This document shows positions 1-9,516 of a stretch of 20,824 nt of DNA, piece after piece (the first letter of the stretch is position 1; the number at the start of each line of letters is the position of its first letter). Under the pieces are notes generated by a model that was not told where the DNA came from, did not search any database, and saw only the letters and a list, made by a program, of their open reading frames with translations. The DNA lies in the NCBI GenBank assembly GCA_000934385.1, contig KN880784.1, positions 1 to 20,824 on the forward strand. The letters run 5' to 3'. Source of the DNA: Cylindrobasidium torrendii FP15055 ss-10 (Eukaryota > Basidiomycota > Agaricomycetes > Agaricales > Physalacriaceae). Position numbers and translations under genes: made by a program.

Positions 1-20
1 TTAAGCATATTTAACTATAA

Positions 21-47
21 CTTACTGGCACGGGGCCGTGTAGTAAG
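21..47. repeat. Inverted repeat, broken stem
   Basis: CTTACT (21-26) pairs with AGTAAG (42-47), and inside it CACGG (29-33) pairs with CCGTG (36-40). This gives an 11-bp interrupted stem. Confidence 0.5.
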
Positions 48-235
48 GCAGCCCAGCTCAGTACTCACTAGCACTATGGAGGATGGGAAATGGGTGTAAG
101 TCAAGGCTTGCAGAGCTCAAGGAACTAAGGCCACGAAGGCATCAAAATTTTCGTAAGTAAGGTTATAATGCCAGATATTTGTTTCTATTTATCAAGGATC
201 ATATTGACTAAATTATCCCAATTGCCCGTGTGGAG

Positions 236-277
236 GTGCCCGAGAGCGCGCGCCGCCAGGCGCGTGCGGCAGGGCAC
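236..277. repeat. 42-nt symmetric inverted repeat
   Basis: GTGCCC (236-241) pairs with GGGCAC (272-277). A GC-rich inner stem of 9 pairs, one of them G-T in RNA, is formed by 246-254 and 259-267 around a 4-nt loop. The two stems are separated by a 4x4 internal loop. Confidence 0.6.
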
Positions 278-328
278 AGCCAAGCTTCATCATGCCGAGG
301 ACACTTTAGCGGACTTTCTAACAGGTGC

Positions 329-345
329 GCCCGTGATTCACGGGC
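329..345. repeat. Perfect 17-nt palindrome
   Basis: GCCCGTGA (329-336) and TCACGGGC (338-345) are exact reverse complements around a single central T. Confidence 0.65.
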
Positions 346-641
346 TTTCTTGCTAGTCAAATGTATGTCGGAACTGAAGAATCGTACACGGATTCATTGG
401 TACTAAAAATGGGATTTCCCTGGTGATAGCAATACGAAGAAGCTTGGAGGCGGCCATGATTTGGAGGGCGGGAGTTTGGCGGGAGTACCGATTGACATTG
501 AAATTAGCGCTGACAATATAAAGCTAGGGAGGTGATTTGCTTGAAGGATGTCGTATGCGTATCCTTTACATAATTCGAAGCCTTGGCAGAAGTCTGGCGG
601 AAGCAATCAAAGTTGAGGAAAAGAAAGTTCAATATTTCAAT

Positions 642-683
642 CTTTACAGACGGATTTCGGACCTTTACAGACGGATTTCGGAC
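642..683 (+). repeat. 21-bp perfect tandem duplication
   Basis: Two identical, abutting 21-bp copies occupy 642-662 and 663-683. Each begins CTTTACAGACGG. Twenty-one is a multiple of three, but no gene is supported here. Confidence 0.8.
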
Positions 684-784
684 CGATCGCCGAAACCTCC
701 AACCTCCCATGATCACTGTGTTTTCCTCACAATGGCTCACACGCCGGAGGAAAGAACCTCCCATAATTATATGATAGACTATGC

Positions 785-2524
785 TTACAACGCAACTTGT
801 ATATCCAGACGTTTCATGGGCAAATCCGAAAGCAACCCGACGAGCTCAGCAAACGCCTCTGTTCTTGTTCCATCGCTTATATCTTCTTCGATAGAAGCAT
901 CTTCGCCTCCATCCCACTCCCAGTGCAACCTCAGGTCATCCAACCTTGTCTGATTCCACATTTCCGTGATCCGCGTCACGAGAAGGGACGTCTGCGAGCC
1001 TCGAAAATCTCCGCAAAGCTCGAGCGCGCGCAAGCATGGGAAAGGATAGACGGGCGTGCCGAGAAGGCGGACGATGTGCTTGATGTCTTCCGCCCCAGGA
1101 TGAACGACGCGCAGCTCTGTTATAGTGCTAGCAACGCCGGTGAACCGCGAAAAGACGTCAATATCGGCGGGGATGCGATCCAAATGGAGGGCTTGCAGTG
1201 GTGGTCGTGAGCGTTCCAGGAAGACCAAGATACCAGGCAGCGCTGAGCTGGCGTGTGTTTCCAGCGCAGATACGTCGGAGGGGATGCACGCATACCGGAG
1301 GCGCGCAAGGTTGGGTGCCACAAAACACCCAAGCTGCCAGTTCGACCAGAACGTCGAGGAAATGTCGATGCTCAACAGGTTACTGTGCGATGGGTGGGGG
1401 TCAGGAGGAAGGCGCTCGGTGTCCGTATTGAGACAGACGACATCAACTGTGAGGTTTTCGAGCTGAGAGTAATGCCCAATAATGTCAGGGACCTCGCAGT
1501 CGGCAAGACCGCGCGCCACAATCCGGTCTCCCGATATTTTCACATCGTCCATGCGTAATGTCCGCAGCGCTGGAGGGAACGTGATGTCCGTCAATGCGCC
1601 TCCTGCGTTCACCAAGCGTACATGCGATAACTCGTAGGCATCCTCCATCCAAGTGACAGGCTTTTCTGGGTCGAGGTCTGAGTTGTCCGGGATGGCCATG
1701 TACTCGAACCGGCGCAAGTTCGTGAGCATACCGCGTAACGGGCTGAGGCTTTCGAGAGCGACGAGGGAGAGGAAAACATCTAGCTGATGTACACGAGCAA
1801 CGACCGGAAGAAGAAGATAGATGATTTTGTCGGGAAGCGGGTCGGTCGGGTCGGTGTCGGTGTGATTACTTTGGCCAATTGCTAAATGTAGGCCCTGATT
1901 GGACGTACTAGCGCGATTCAGGTGGGTCGCAATGGAGGTCATGTAAGACGTGCTTCGTAGCCGGCTTGGGATGGCGTCGATGCATATGTAGGACCATAGG
2001 TGTCCGCATCTCAACACCTCTCCTCGCCAGGCGCGGCATGTCAATCCCAGTGCCCACAGCGAGTTAGACGGCGGTATAAAGAGGGAAGAAAGTTCACATT
2101 CCTGTCGAGGAAACTCTATGCGTGAGACGGAGAAAGAGAAGATGTTCTCAAGGACCTCTGTGGGTAATCGACGAATGGGATGAAGAAGCCCTTTTCGAGC
2201 CGCAATAGATTTCTTGATATCTGCTTCCTGGTTCTGCCATGCCTTTATCCGGTTATCAATGGACAAAAGCTGGTTCCGCATGAATGACCGAGCCTTCGAT
2301 AGTTCGCTGAGAACGCCCTGCGTATCTTCAAGCGCCTTTTCGAAGGATTGAATATGGTGTCGAATAGCATCCTCCGCATCTGGACTTGGGAGTTCATTTG
2401 ACAAGTATAGCTGACCTTCATCCTCATCCTCGCTACCGAATTCCTCCATCGAGACGGTGGAAGGGAGTGCATGAAGTGAGCATGAACATGCACTGGAGTT
2501 GCATGCTCGCCAAGCCGTAACCAT
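785..2524 (-). CDS. F-box domain protein
   Basis: This is probably a substrate-recognition subunit of an SCF ubiquitin ligase. F-box proteins bind Skp1 and present a target to the cullin-1 complex. From the ATG at 2524 the protein is about 579 residues, uninterrupted to the TAA at 785-787. It starts with a Cys-rich stretch (ACNSSACSCS) and an acidic patch, then a helical, probably coiled-coil segment, then the F-box at about residues 114-172, which contains IRRLPTEVLENIFSF and a later LTCRAWRGEVL. The C-terminal two thirds resemble the leucine-rich but irregular target-binding regions of agaric F-box proteins. The start is uncertain: ATGs at 2554 and 2449 are in the same frame. I prefer 2524 because it has A at -3 and leaves an N-terminus like that of the F-box gene at 18438. 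The target is unknown. Confidence 0.85.
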   Translation of the reverse strand: MVTAWRACNSSACSCSLHALPSTVSMEEFGSEDEDEGQLYLSNELPSPDAEDAIRHHIQSFEKALEDTQGVLSELSKARSFMRNQLLSIDNRIKAWQNQEADIKKSIAARKGLLHPIRRLPTEVLENIFSFSVSRIEFPRQECELSSLFIPPSNSLWALGLTCRAWRGEVLRCGHLWSYICIDAIPSRLRSTSYMTSIATHLNRASTSNQGLHLAIGQSNHTDTDPTDPLPDKIIYLLLPVVARVHQLDVFLSLVALESLSPLRGMLTNLRRFEYMAIPDNSDLDPEKPVTWMEDAYELSHVRLVNAGGALTDITFPPALRTLRMDDVKISGDRIVARGLADCEVPDIIGHYSQLENLTVDVVCLNTDTERLPPDPHPSHSNLLSIDISSTFWSNWQLGCFVAPNLARLRYACIPSDVSALETHASSALPGILVFLERSRPPLQALHLDRIPADIDVFSRFTGVASTITELRVVHPGAEDIKHIVRLLGTPVYPFPCLRALELCGDFRGSQTSLLVTRITEMWNQTRLDDLRLHWEWDGGEDASIEEDISDGTRTEAFAELVGLLSDLPMKRLDIQVAL

Positions 2525-3403
2525 TTTCAACAAGCACCCTCGAAACAGAAACATAAGAATATGAGAGCGGATTTTCAAGCCAGAAGTCTTACAATCAGAC
2601 GTTAAAACGGTTTATTTTCCAGAAAGTGGTGAAAGTAGAAGGGAAAAGCGTACAAATGCAGGGCCGCCAGCACGCGCCAATATCTGATCGACTCGGCATA
2701 GCGGCAGCGCCACAGAGCAATGCATTTCACGTTTACAATACCTGTAGAATGTTACATTTTGTCTTATTTGAGGAGTTTTCAAATTCGAGGAGCTGCATCG
2801 AGCAGTGCGTTCAACAGTGAGTGTGGCAGATTTGATTTCTTGATGGTTGCACTGGGCACTGCTTTCGCAATCCTACTGCGAACGATCATGTCACCAGCAA
2901 ATATCATTCTCAGCCAAGCCGCAGCCTTTTCTTTGTGCTTTCTAGCACGTCCTTGAACAGGACTGGTCAACTTCTACGAACAGCCAACGCGCAGTTGTTG
3001 TGCTGGCAACACTCGTCTGGGGCGTCGAGTAAGCACTACTCGCCCGCTCCGGTAAAGCCTGCGACCATCCGAGTTTCCGCACGGTCATCAAGCACCCTAT
3101 TCGTCAGTGTAGCGGGCACGAATGGCCTCGGTTGGCGGTGTTTGCTGTGCTTTTGATCCAAAGGGGCCCAAGATAGCCTAGCGTACGAGGCCAGAAGGGT
3201 GTTCCAACTTCCACCGCACACGAATGACGGGGATTCCAATCTTAGGCGGTCTCGGCGCCCCACCTGACGCCATCGTATGGTACCCTATATAAGAGGTCGA
3301 GGACGCAGTCAGTCTCCTCATTCAGCACCTTGCTGTTTGACCTTCATCCTCCCACCACTTCTTTGTTCTTTCTTCAACAACAAACCCTTTACTTTTCGCA
3401 ACC
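2525..3403. other. Divergent intergenic region
   Basis: This region lies between the starts of the minus-strand F-box gene and the plus-strand secreted-protein gene, so it should hold both promoters. The only clear element is the TATA box at 3286-3292. No other gene is supported. Confidence 0.5.
3286..3292 (+). promoter_or_regulatory. TATA box of Kre9-like gene
   Basis: TATATAA lies 112 bases upstream of the ATG at 3404. A pyrimidine-rich stretch (CTTTGTTCTTTCTTC) follows before the start codon, as expected for a fungal core promoter and leader. Confidence 0.6.
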
Positions 3404-3947
3404 ATGATGATGATGTACTCCATGTTCACGACCTTTGTCCTCATGCTCCTTTCCCTCGTGTCCGCTGCGCCGCTGAACACGCCCCGCGACGTGTGGACGC
3501 CTACTATTACCAGCCCGACTGCCGAAACCGTTTGGACCGTTGGTCAGACCGTCGAAGTGACCTGGTAGCTACTATCACGTTCACATACAGCATCTACTTC
3601 CTCACATTAAGGCGCAGGTCCACCGCTGACGCCCCCGAAAACGTCTCCAACGGCGGCCGGGTCGTTCTTGGGAAGAACAACCTGCTCACCAGCAGTATGT
3701 ACACCAACAGGTCGATTACAGGGTTGCTGACATACCTTCCTCAGACGTTCTCGTAGACAGCTTTGTCCTCAAGGATGCAGATGGCTCTATCACTGTCACT
3801 GTGCCAGAAGTCGAGGCCGGCGACGACTACTTCATTGTCCGTAAGTACCCATTTTCGGCAGTGTATGCGCGGGTAGCTGAACCTAACGCTCTTCCAGTCT
3901 TTGGTGACTCGGGCAACTGGAGCGACAACTTCACGATTCAGGCGTAA
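3404..3947 (+). CDS. Small secreted Kre9/Knh1-like domain protein
   Basis: The predicted product is 127 residues from four exons (3404-3564, 3618-3694, 3745-3840, 3898-3947) joined across introns of 53, 50 and 57 nt with GT-AG ends. All phases agree. It opens with a run of four Met and a hydrophobic signal peptide likely cut after SAAP or nearby. The rest is a single domain beginning ITSPTAETVWTVGQTVEVTW, the hallmark of the Kre9/Knh1 N-terminal (Ser-Thr-rich GPI-anchored membrane protein) family linked in yeast to cell-wall beta-1,6-glucan. Possible N-glycosylation sites are NVS, NWS and NFT. There is no Ser/Thr-rich tail and no GPI signal, so it is probably a free secreted protein. The start has a good context (ACCATGATG). 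A wall role is inferred from the family only. Confidence 0.85.
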
Positions 3948-4388
3948 GCCCGATGCCTATTGATGCTGTATAATATGTACAAACCCATGGACTTCGTGTA
4001 TCCTTACTTGTACACATCATTGCCTCCAGGCGGACTAAGCAGCGGACTCATGTAGCCACGACCAGGACTTTACACTTACAATCACAGACATTTTTCACGT
4101 TCCAATGCCGTTCGGAAACCGGTTTTGATGCGAACGCGAGTGTTCGTTGTTCATCTCAAGCTGATCCTTCAAGTGTGTACTGTGACTCCGGCTTCCATAC
4201 AAATCCTGTCCTGAACGCTGCAGCATTTTGTTTGAAGCGTTGTAATTGTTAATGGGACTCATCATTTCTGTTGGTGCTGTGAAGCTCTAGTCAATGCAGC
4301 GAGAAATGGAGACAAATTCGCACGGTGTTTCTAGCTAGAGGCGTGATCGTATCACGTGTGCGCGACTTTGCTCTGACCACCATCATCC
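3948..4388. other. Intergenic region
   Basis: This is the 3' flank of the secreted-protein gene and the 5' flank of the orphan gene. I see no gene, TATA box or long repeat. A 10-bp palindrome AAACCGGTTT occurs near 4116. Confidence 0.4.
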
Positions 4389-6877
4389 ATGGCGACTGGA
4401 CCGCCAACAGCAGTCTCAATCTCTTCTTCACAACGCAGCCTCAATTATTTCGTTGGCGCGCATTTCACGGATGGAGACACAAGGTGTGTCAATTCGCCCA
4501 ATCCCGCCGTGACGCGCAAGAGATATACGCTCGCCCAGAGATTTCGGTAGTCCTTGTACGCCCGACACGACAGACCACTTCGGGGCAGAAATTGAGGTCA
4601 GAATACGCGTTTGCTTCTTGCTAATGGCTGATTGTCATAGGCAGTTATCCGAGTGCTAGAGGTGATCATCGACTCGGACTCGGACTGCATCATTATCCAA
4701 ACAAGCAGACGGGATGTCAGCACATGCAAGTGTCGTGCTTCTGCGCTAGAAGAAAAACCAGAATTGATAATATGCACAGGTCTCCTCGTTCTACTTCCAC
4801 TTTACCGCAAATACGGATGGGAAGACCTTCCCCTGTCACTTGTCCTGCACGAGCCAAGACTCCGCTACCTCAGCGCTCTCCTCGACCTCACTTCGGCTTT
4901 TGTGTCATTTGAGGAAGCTCCCCTACGCGTGGTGGCAGCAGCTGATGCTTTGGCTAAATCCTCCTACAAAAAGCTACCCCCTCCCAATCGCTCGTGGTTA
5001 CAGGCCGAGTGCGCCGCGCGGCTAGTCTACCTGCGCGCCTTGCTACAGACACCGTCAGATGAAGACGCCAACATCGCCGCGGAAACAAAGTTGGCGGCCA
5101 AGCAACTCGAAGACGTATACTACCGCGTACAGGAAACTGCTATCAAGAAACCGGTAGCCTCAGAATACAACGACGAGATCCCAAGTTCATCCAAGTCAAA
5201 AGCGCCTGTGGGCGCTACTTCATCCGAGGTGGGGGACATCGATTTACTTATGTGCTCGCTCGCTCAGCTGTTATAGAAGGGCTTGTCGGATTATCTTTCC
5301 CACGCAGGGACCATCCCCTCAACAGAAAGTCCTAGCATGGCCCCCTCCTCGGGTGCTCGAACAGACTCCGTTGCACCTCGTTGGTCCAATATCACCCAGG
5401 AGCTTGAGCGCAGTCGTGCAGGAGGCGCCTCATCGGCAACCATCGTTCCTCGCTCAAGCATAGCACCGTCTTCGGGTGGTAGACCACAGTCCCTCTCCTC
5501 GCGTTGGTCTAATCTCATGGGGGAGCCTGATCGCGGTCGTGCAGGGAGTACTTCATCGGCAGCCATTGCTTCTCATTCGGGCATAGCGCCTTCCTCAAGG
5601 GTTGAACCAAGATCCACTTCCTCTAATCTCAAGCGGGAGCTCGATCGCGGTCGTGCAGGAAGTACATCATCGACAATTATTGCTCCTACAATGGCAGAGG
5701 CCTCAAGCGCATCAGTTACGGTCTGTCAACACCACTATTTCGGTCGTCTTCTGACCAGGAGGCCAGGCGTCGAAACCGTTACCTGTCCCTTCCAAACCCG
5801 AATCCATCCCACCTCCACCCACAAACGTTAGTCTTCAGTCTCTTTATGGGCTTGCTCTATATTCTCATGTTCCTGAAGCAGCCTCTGCCTTACCGCAAGG
5901 GTAAATACGTGCGGCGTGCAGTGTTATTGAAGACGAAAGGCCTTCCATATCTCCGAAAACGCCTTGAAATAGCTTTGCGCTGTGAAGAGGCGTATCCCAA
6001 CATCGTGAACAGTCGCGCTGGCTGGCCGAATATGCCACGGGAGTTCTGGAACGACGCATTGGAAGCTCTTCGCAAGATCAAGGCGCCATCTCCGCCTGCT
6101 ACTGGACAACGCGATAACGGGAAACGCAGCGCACAAAGTGAGGGTGATGGTGAAATTGCAGCGAAAAGACTAAAGACAGAAAATGGAGAGCTACCAGCCG
6201 ACGGATTTTTGATCGAGAAGAGCAGGTCTTACGTTGTGGCGGGAACGGACAATGTCCTCGAAGAGTTGACCCATTTTCACAAGAAAGGGGCATGGAAAAC
6301 GAGTCCTATCATTGCGGTGGTATGGCTAGCAGGCTACGTTCCTGGCCCCTTCCAGGAGGCGTTCTCGATTATTCCACACCTGGTTAGTGGACTGGAGGGC
6401 GTGAAGCTGGTTGTTCTTCCTCAAACCGGAACCTGGCGCACGCTGGCGCCTCCGCAGGCTATGTTTGATCCATTCCAAGGACCAGTATTTGCGCTGAAGG
6501 CTTCGACGAAGGTAGATTTGACCGACATGGAGGAGCTGTTGGCGCGTATCCCTGGGCGAGACAGTAAAGCCTCGCGAGTCACTTTGCCGACGACCAAGAC
6601 GCTACCGACCCCGGCTGATCCCTCACGAAGGAAGACCGTCCCACTTCCTCTGGCAAGCTCTTCCCGAAAAGCCTTGTCTGATACGACTCCTGCAACGAAC
6701 ACATCCAATATCAAGATGCCGGCTCTTGCCTTCCCACCACCACCGCCGACAAGTACTCCACCACCACTGCCACAGATACCATCACCGAGTATAGCAAGAG
6801 CTCTAGCGTCTGCCGCGTCTACTCTCCCACAACGTCCGCCCCCAGCATTATCGGATTGGTGGACCAGACGACCGTAG
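4389..6877 (+). CDS. Orphan protein, RNase H-like start, repeats, Pro-rich tail
   Basis: I cannot name this gene. My model has exons 4389-4483, 4539-4596, 4641-5228, 5277-5714 and 5759-6877, giving 765 residues. Introns 1 and 2 (55 and 44 nt) are convincing. Intron 3 (48 nt, donor GTGGGG, ending at the only in-frame TAG) is weaker. Intron 4 is the least certain: a frame change near 5715-5758 is required, and donors at 5715 or 5721 both restore it. Residues about 17-77 resemble an eroded RNase H fold: GAEIEAVIRVLE matches the strand-helix carrying the catalytic Glu, but IIIQTS replaces the usual xYTDS. Residues about 267-386 are three in-frame repeats from a 123-bp unit. KR (515-516) and AAKRLK (527-532) look like a bipartite nuclear localisation signal, and the last 53 residues are proline-rich. 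A nuclear role is possible; the biochemical function is unknown. Confidence 0.65.
5335..5694 (+). repeat. Three in-frame copies of a 123-bp repeat
   Basis: Unit 1 is 5335-5457, unit 2 is 5458-5580 (each exactly 123 bp, 41 codons), and unit 3 is 5581-5694 (114 bp, with a 9-bp deletion near the codons for RWSN). The shared protein core is IAPSS...RWSN...R.RAG..SS. The units differ at many bases, so this is an old, diverging duplication. Confidence 0.8.
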
Positions 6878-7118
6878 CGCGTTATCTTGTCTGTATTTTC
6901 GTTTTGAATAAGTCCTAACGCAGATCGTCCGTGCTATGTATGTATCGTCCTTGGCCTGAGAATCGACAGCGTATTTTTTGAGGCACACGATGAGTATGCT
7001 AGGAGATTGACTTCTTACGGATGACATGCTGATAAATGTCGGAATAGGATAAAATAGATTAATACCTAGTAAATACAATGTCGCGCTGTAACCTGAACGA
7101 ACCCATAGCGCCTGATTA

Positions 7119-8134
7119 CTACGTGGTATAGCTTTCCCAACCTGCAAGTTCAAAGATCCCCGGAAGGCTCACCCACAGTTGCGCAAATGCTGCGCTTTCA
7201 TCCTCCTCCCATTTCTGTATGCACGCGGTGCAAAGAGTTGCCGAAGCTTTCCTCTTTTTGCCATACAAAGCCCCAAGAAAGATCTCTTTCACGTCGAGAT
7301 CTGACGCCCATCTTGTGTCTGTAGCTTCAGCATACTTGCGACACATGTGGCTGGATCCAAAGCTAGTGTATGAAGTCACAGGTATAGGAGATGGTAAACT
7401 CTCGTGCATAGCTGCGCGAGTCGCTGCCGCTATGAACTTTTCTCGACCCCGAAGCAAACGAGATGCATCGTCCGATGAGAATTTCTCAGCAAGACGCACG
7501 CAGTCCATGATGTCCCCTTGGATGGCCAAGTAGAATGCGGCCGGTAGGATCCTGGGCACATCACATTCTCTCCCCATGCGCAATGCGTACAGGAGAGGGT
7601 CTATGGAGTCGCCAGGAGCTTGATTTGGACGGTTATCAACGAAGGACTTTGGCGCAGGGGGCGTTGCGGTGGATGGATAGATGGTGTGGAGGTGCATCAC
7701 CACCGCAGTGCGAAGCTCTTGATGAAGATACTTGGTAGCCATTCGAAGGAGGGCATACAACACCGGAAGGGGGGTTTTCTGCGCCATCGGTGTGAAGTAC
7801 CTTTTCTCTGAAGTTAACCGAATCCTGCTTGAGCATCACTTCACTGTACATACCTGGGATCGAAGATGTAGTTAAGGAAGTGCTCAATGTGATCAGCGGT
7901 ATCATCGAGCTCGAGCTCTTGCGCGGCGCCGACGCTTGAGCAATCTGGACTCGCATTTTCGGAGAGATCCTTGAAGAAATCGGCACGTCGGGCCAGTAGG
8001 CCTCGATACACGCAAAACCCACGACGATTTGGCTCAGCGCTGATTAGGATAATGGACCCGTCATCGAACCAAAGGTTTTCGTCCTTCGTATATGTCGGTG
8101 TGGTAGTCGTTTCCGAAGTGGCGGATTCCGTCAT
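7119..8134 (-). CDS. BTB/POZ domain protein (copy 1)
   Basis: Two exons (8134-7854 and 7800-7119) encode 320 residues. The intron (7853-7801, 53 nt) starts GTATGT and ends with the less common AAAAG; the resulting FDP-RYFTPM join matches the paralog at 15684. The N-terminal half is a BTB domain of the agaric type: WFDDGSIILISAEP, then GFCVYRGLLARRADFF and HFLNYIFDPRYF. BTB proteins dimerise and can act as CUL3 ubiquitin-ligase adaptors or transcription partners; which applies here cannot be told. The C-terminal part is the helical extension usual in these fungal proteins, with a conserved LCTACIQKW and ending near LPGIFELAGWE, possibly a metal-binding Cys pair. The gene converges with the orphan gene that ends at 6877, 241 bases away. 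Confidence 0.88.
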
Positions 8135-8325
8135 GGTAAGATGATGGGAGTTGGATACCAGGTCGTGGATACAATGCGTGTTTACGTAATGATGCCTTCA
8201 CTGTGATCGCCCGATGCAACGTCCAACGACATAATTTTAAACATGCGGATAGGTCTTCGATTGGTACTACATAATGTCCACAAAATACCTACATAAACCC
8301 AATAGCAGAAATAACTATGTGTAGA

Positions 8326-9023
8326 TCAAGCGCAGAACGTGTGAGTATACGTCTGCCCGAGTGCAGAATTCCTGACGGCAGAATATCTATCGGTCACATC
8401 GAAAGCCTGGTCGACGGGGCAATTCCCTGCGCGGCACAAGACGCTTTGCCCATCCGATGAAGAAAGCTTTGTGTTGAGGTTGATAGCAAGGTTAACATGC
8501 GAGAGATTCCACGAACAGCGCTTGCCGCCCCATTGACCGTAATCGCCATAGCCGTATTCGGAGACAATGGCGTTGTTTTGGAGGCCGGCGTCGGTACAGA
8601 CGAGACCTTGGAAGATATGTGAGATCGGGTAATGAGAAGAAGGAATAGTCTTACCACCGACACAAGCACCAGTTGCGCAATTAGCGCCGTTCGCATCACA
8701 GCCAGTTCGTCCCCAAGCACGAATGCCCTGCATCAATTTTTCAGCGCCACTATAGCTTCAGCATGTATTGTAGCGCACCAAGGCGTAGTCATCGACGCCA
8801 AAACTCGCGGATTTTCCGGGGTCTACACGGGCGCCCCAAGCCACTGACCTGTCGGGTACGCCTTCAGGAGCTTTCCCAACGGCGGGCCACACAGCTGCGT
8901 GAGGGTCAGCGATATCCCCATGTGCAACCGAAAGAACTCACTGTAGCTGCATTTATTCTCGAAGACGATGGTGAATGCATTGACGCATGCCGCGAGGGCT
9001 AAGATGATAGCAGTGAATCTCAT
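8326..9023 (-). CDS. Small secreted thaumatin-like protein
   Basis: Four exons (9023-8942, 8894-8779, 8727-8655, 8606-8326) give 183 residues; introns are 47, 51 and 48 nt. A signal peptide (MRFTAIILALAACVNA) is followed by FTIVFENKCSYTVWPAVG, the classic start of thaumatin/PR-5 proteins. Later landmarks are RVDPGKSASFGV, RAWGRTGC and CATGACVGG. The family signature normally has an acidic residue where this protein has Ala (TGAC instead of TGDC), and the later acidic-cleft segment reads SWNLSHVNLAIN with Asn in place of Asp. The mature part has nine cysteines, whereas small family members usually have ten. Thaumatin-like proteins are extracellular and often bind or act on beta-glucan; activity here is doubtful. 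The last intron is 48 nt and free of stops, so retaining it would add 16 residues. Confidence 0.9.
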
Positions 9024-9516
9024 GTCGATCGGTGTTCGTTGTCAAAGTGGTGTCTTTTGAAAACTCACTGAAGCGTCTTATATACCCTGATTCCGTTGAT
9101 CTAGAGCATCGTGAAGATGTTGTCTCCTGGATCTATACCGTGAGCGGGTAGCTACCTTTGGATTCGACGGTCAGCCTGACCGATGTGCCTGCTCACAGTT
9201 TACATTGAGGTCAGTGTCAAGGAACCCTAGGCGTATCTCTGGGCTTTGCGATGACCGAGGCGTGGGGGAACTTGTGGCTAGGCTCGGCCTACCTGCGTGA
9301 CCTTGTGCTTTACACGGGATGCAACAATTGTGGGGCACCGACTGCAAGTGGGTGAACGGACGTCGAGCCAGATGTGTAAGCTTGACTCTTACAAGTCGTA
9401 GGTTGGTCGTAGGGTGCCAATGTCATGACAATTTTACGGGGGCATCGATTTCACATACAGCCGCACATACAAGATAAAGAAGAGTAACCAAACAAGCCCC
9501 GAATATTACAGCCAGT
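9024..9516. other. Intergenic region
   Basis: This region lies between the end of the tyrosinase and the start of the thaumatin-like gene, both on the minus strand. It should hold the promoter of the latter, with a TATA box at 9078-9084. No gene was seen. Confidence 0.5.
9078..9084 (-). promoter_or_regulatory. TATA box of thaumatin-like gene
   Basis: TATATAA on the minus strand lies about 55 bases upstream of the ATG at 9023. Confidence 0.6.

Larger units (their letters stand above)
1..784. other. Intergenic left end with inverted repeats
   Basis: No gene is supported here. The short open frames have no domain, coding character or splice structure that I recognise. The first 350 bases hold three strong inverted repeats (about 21-47, 236-277 and 329-345), and a perfect 21-bp tandem duplication lies at 642-683. 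The right part is presumably the 3' flank of the minus-strand F-box gene that ends at 785. Confidence 0.5.

Noticed and set aside
5229..5307. 79-nt intron ending at CCCACGCAG in the orphan gene
   Set aside because: It puts the 123-bp repeats out of frame and meets a stop near 5460; the 48-nt alternative keeps the frame.
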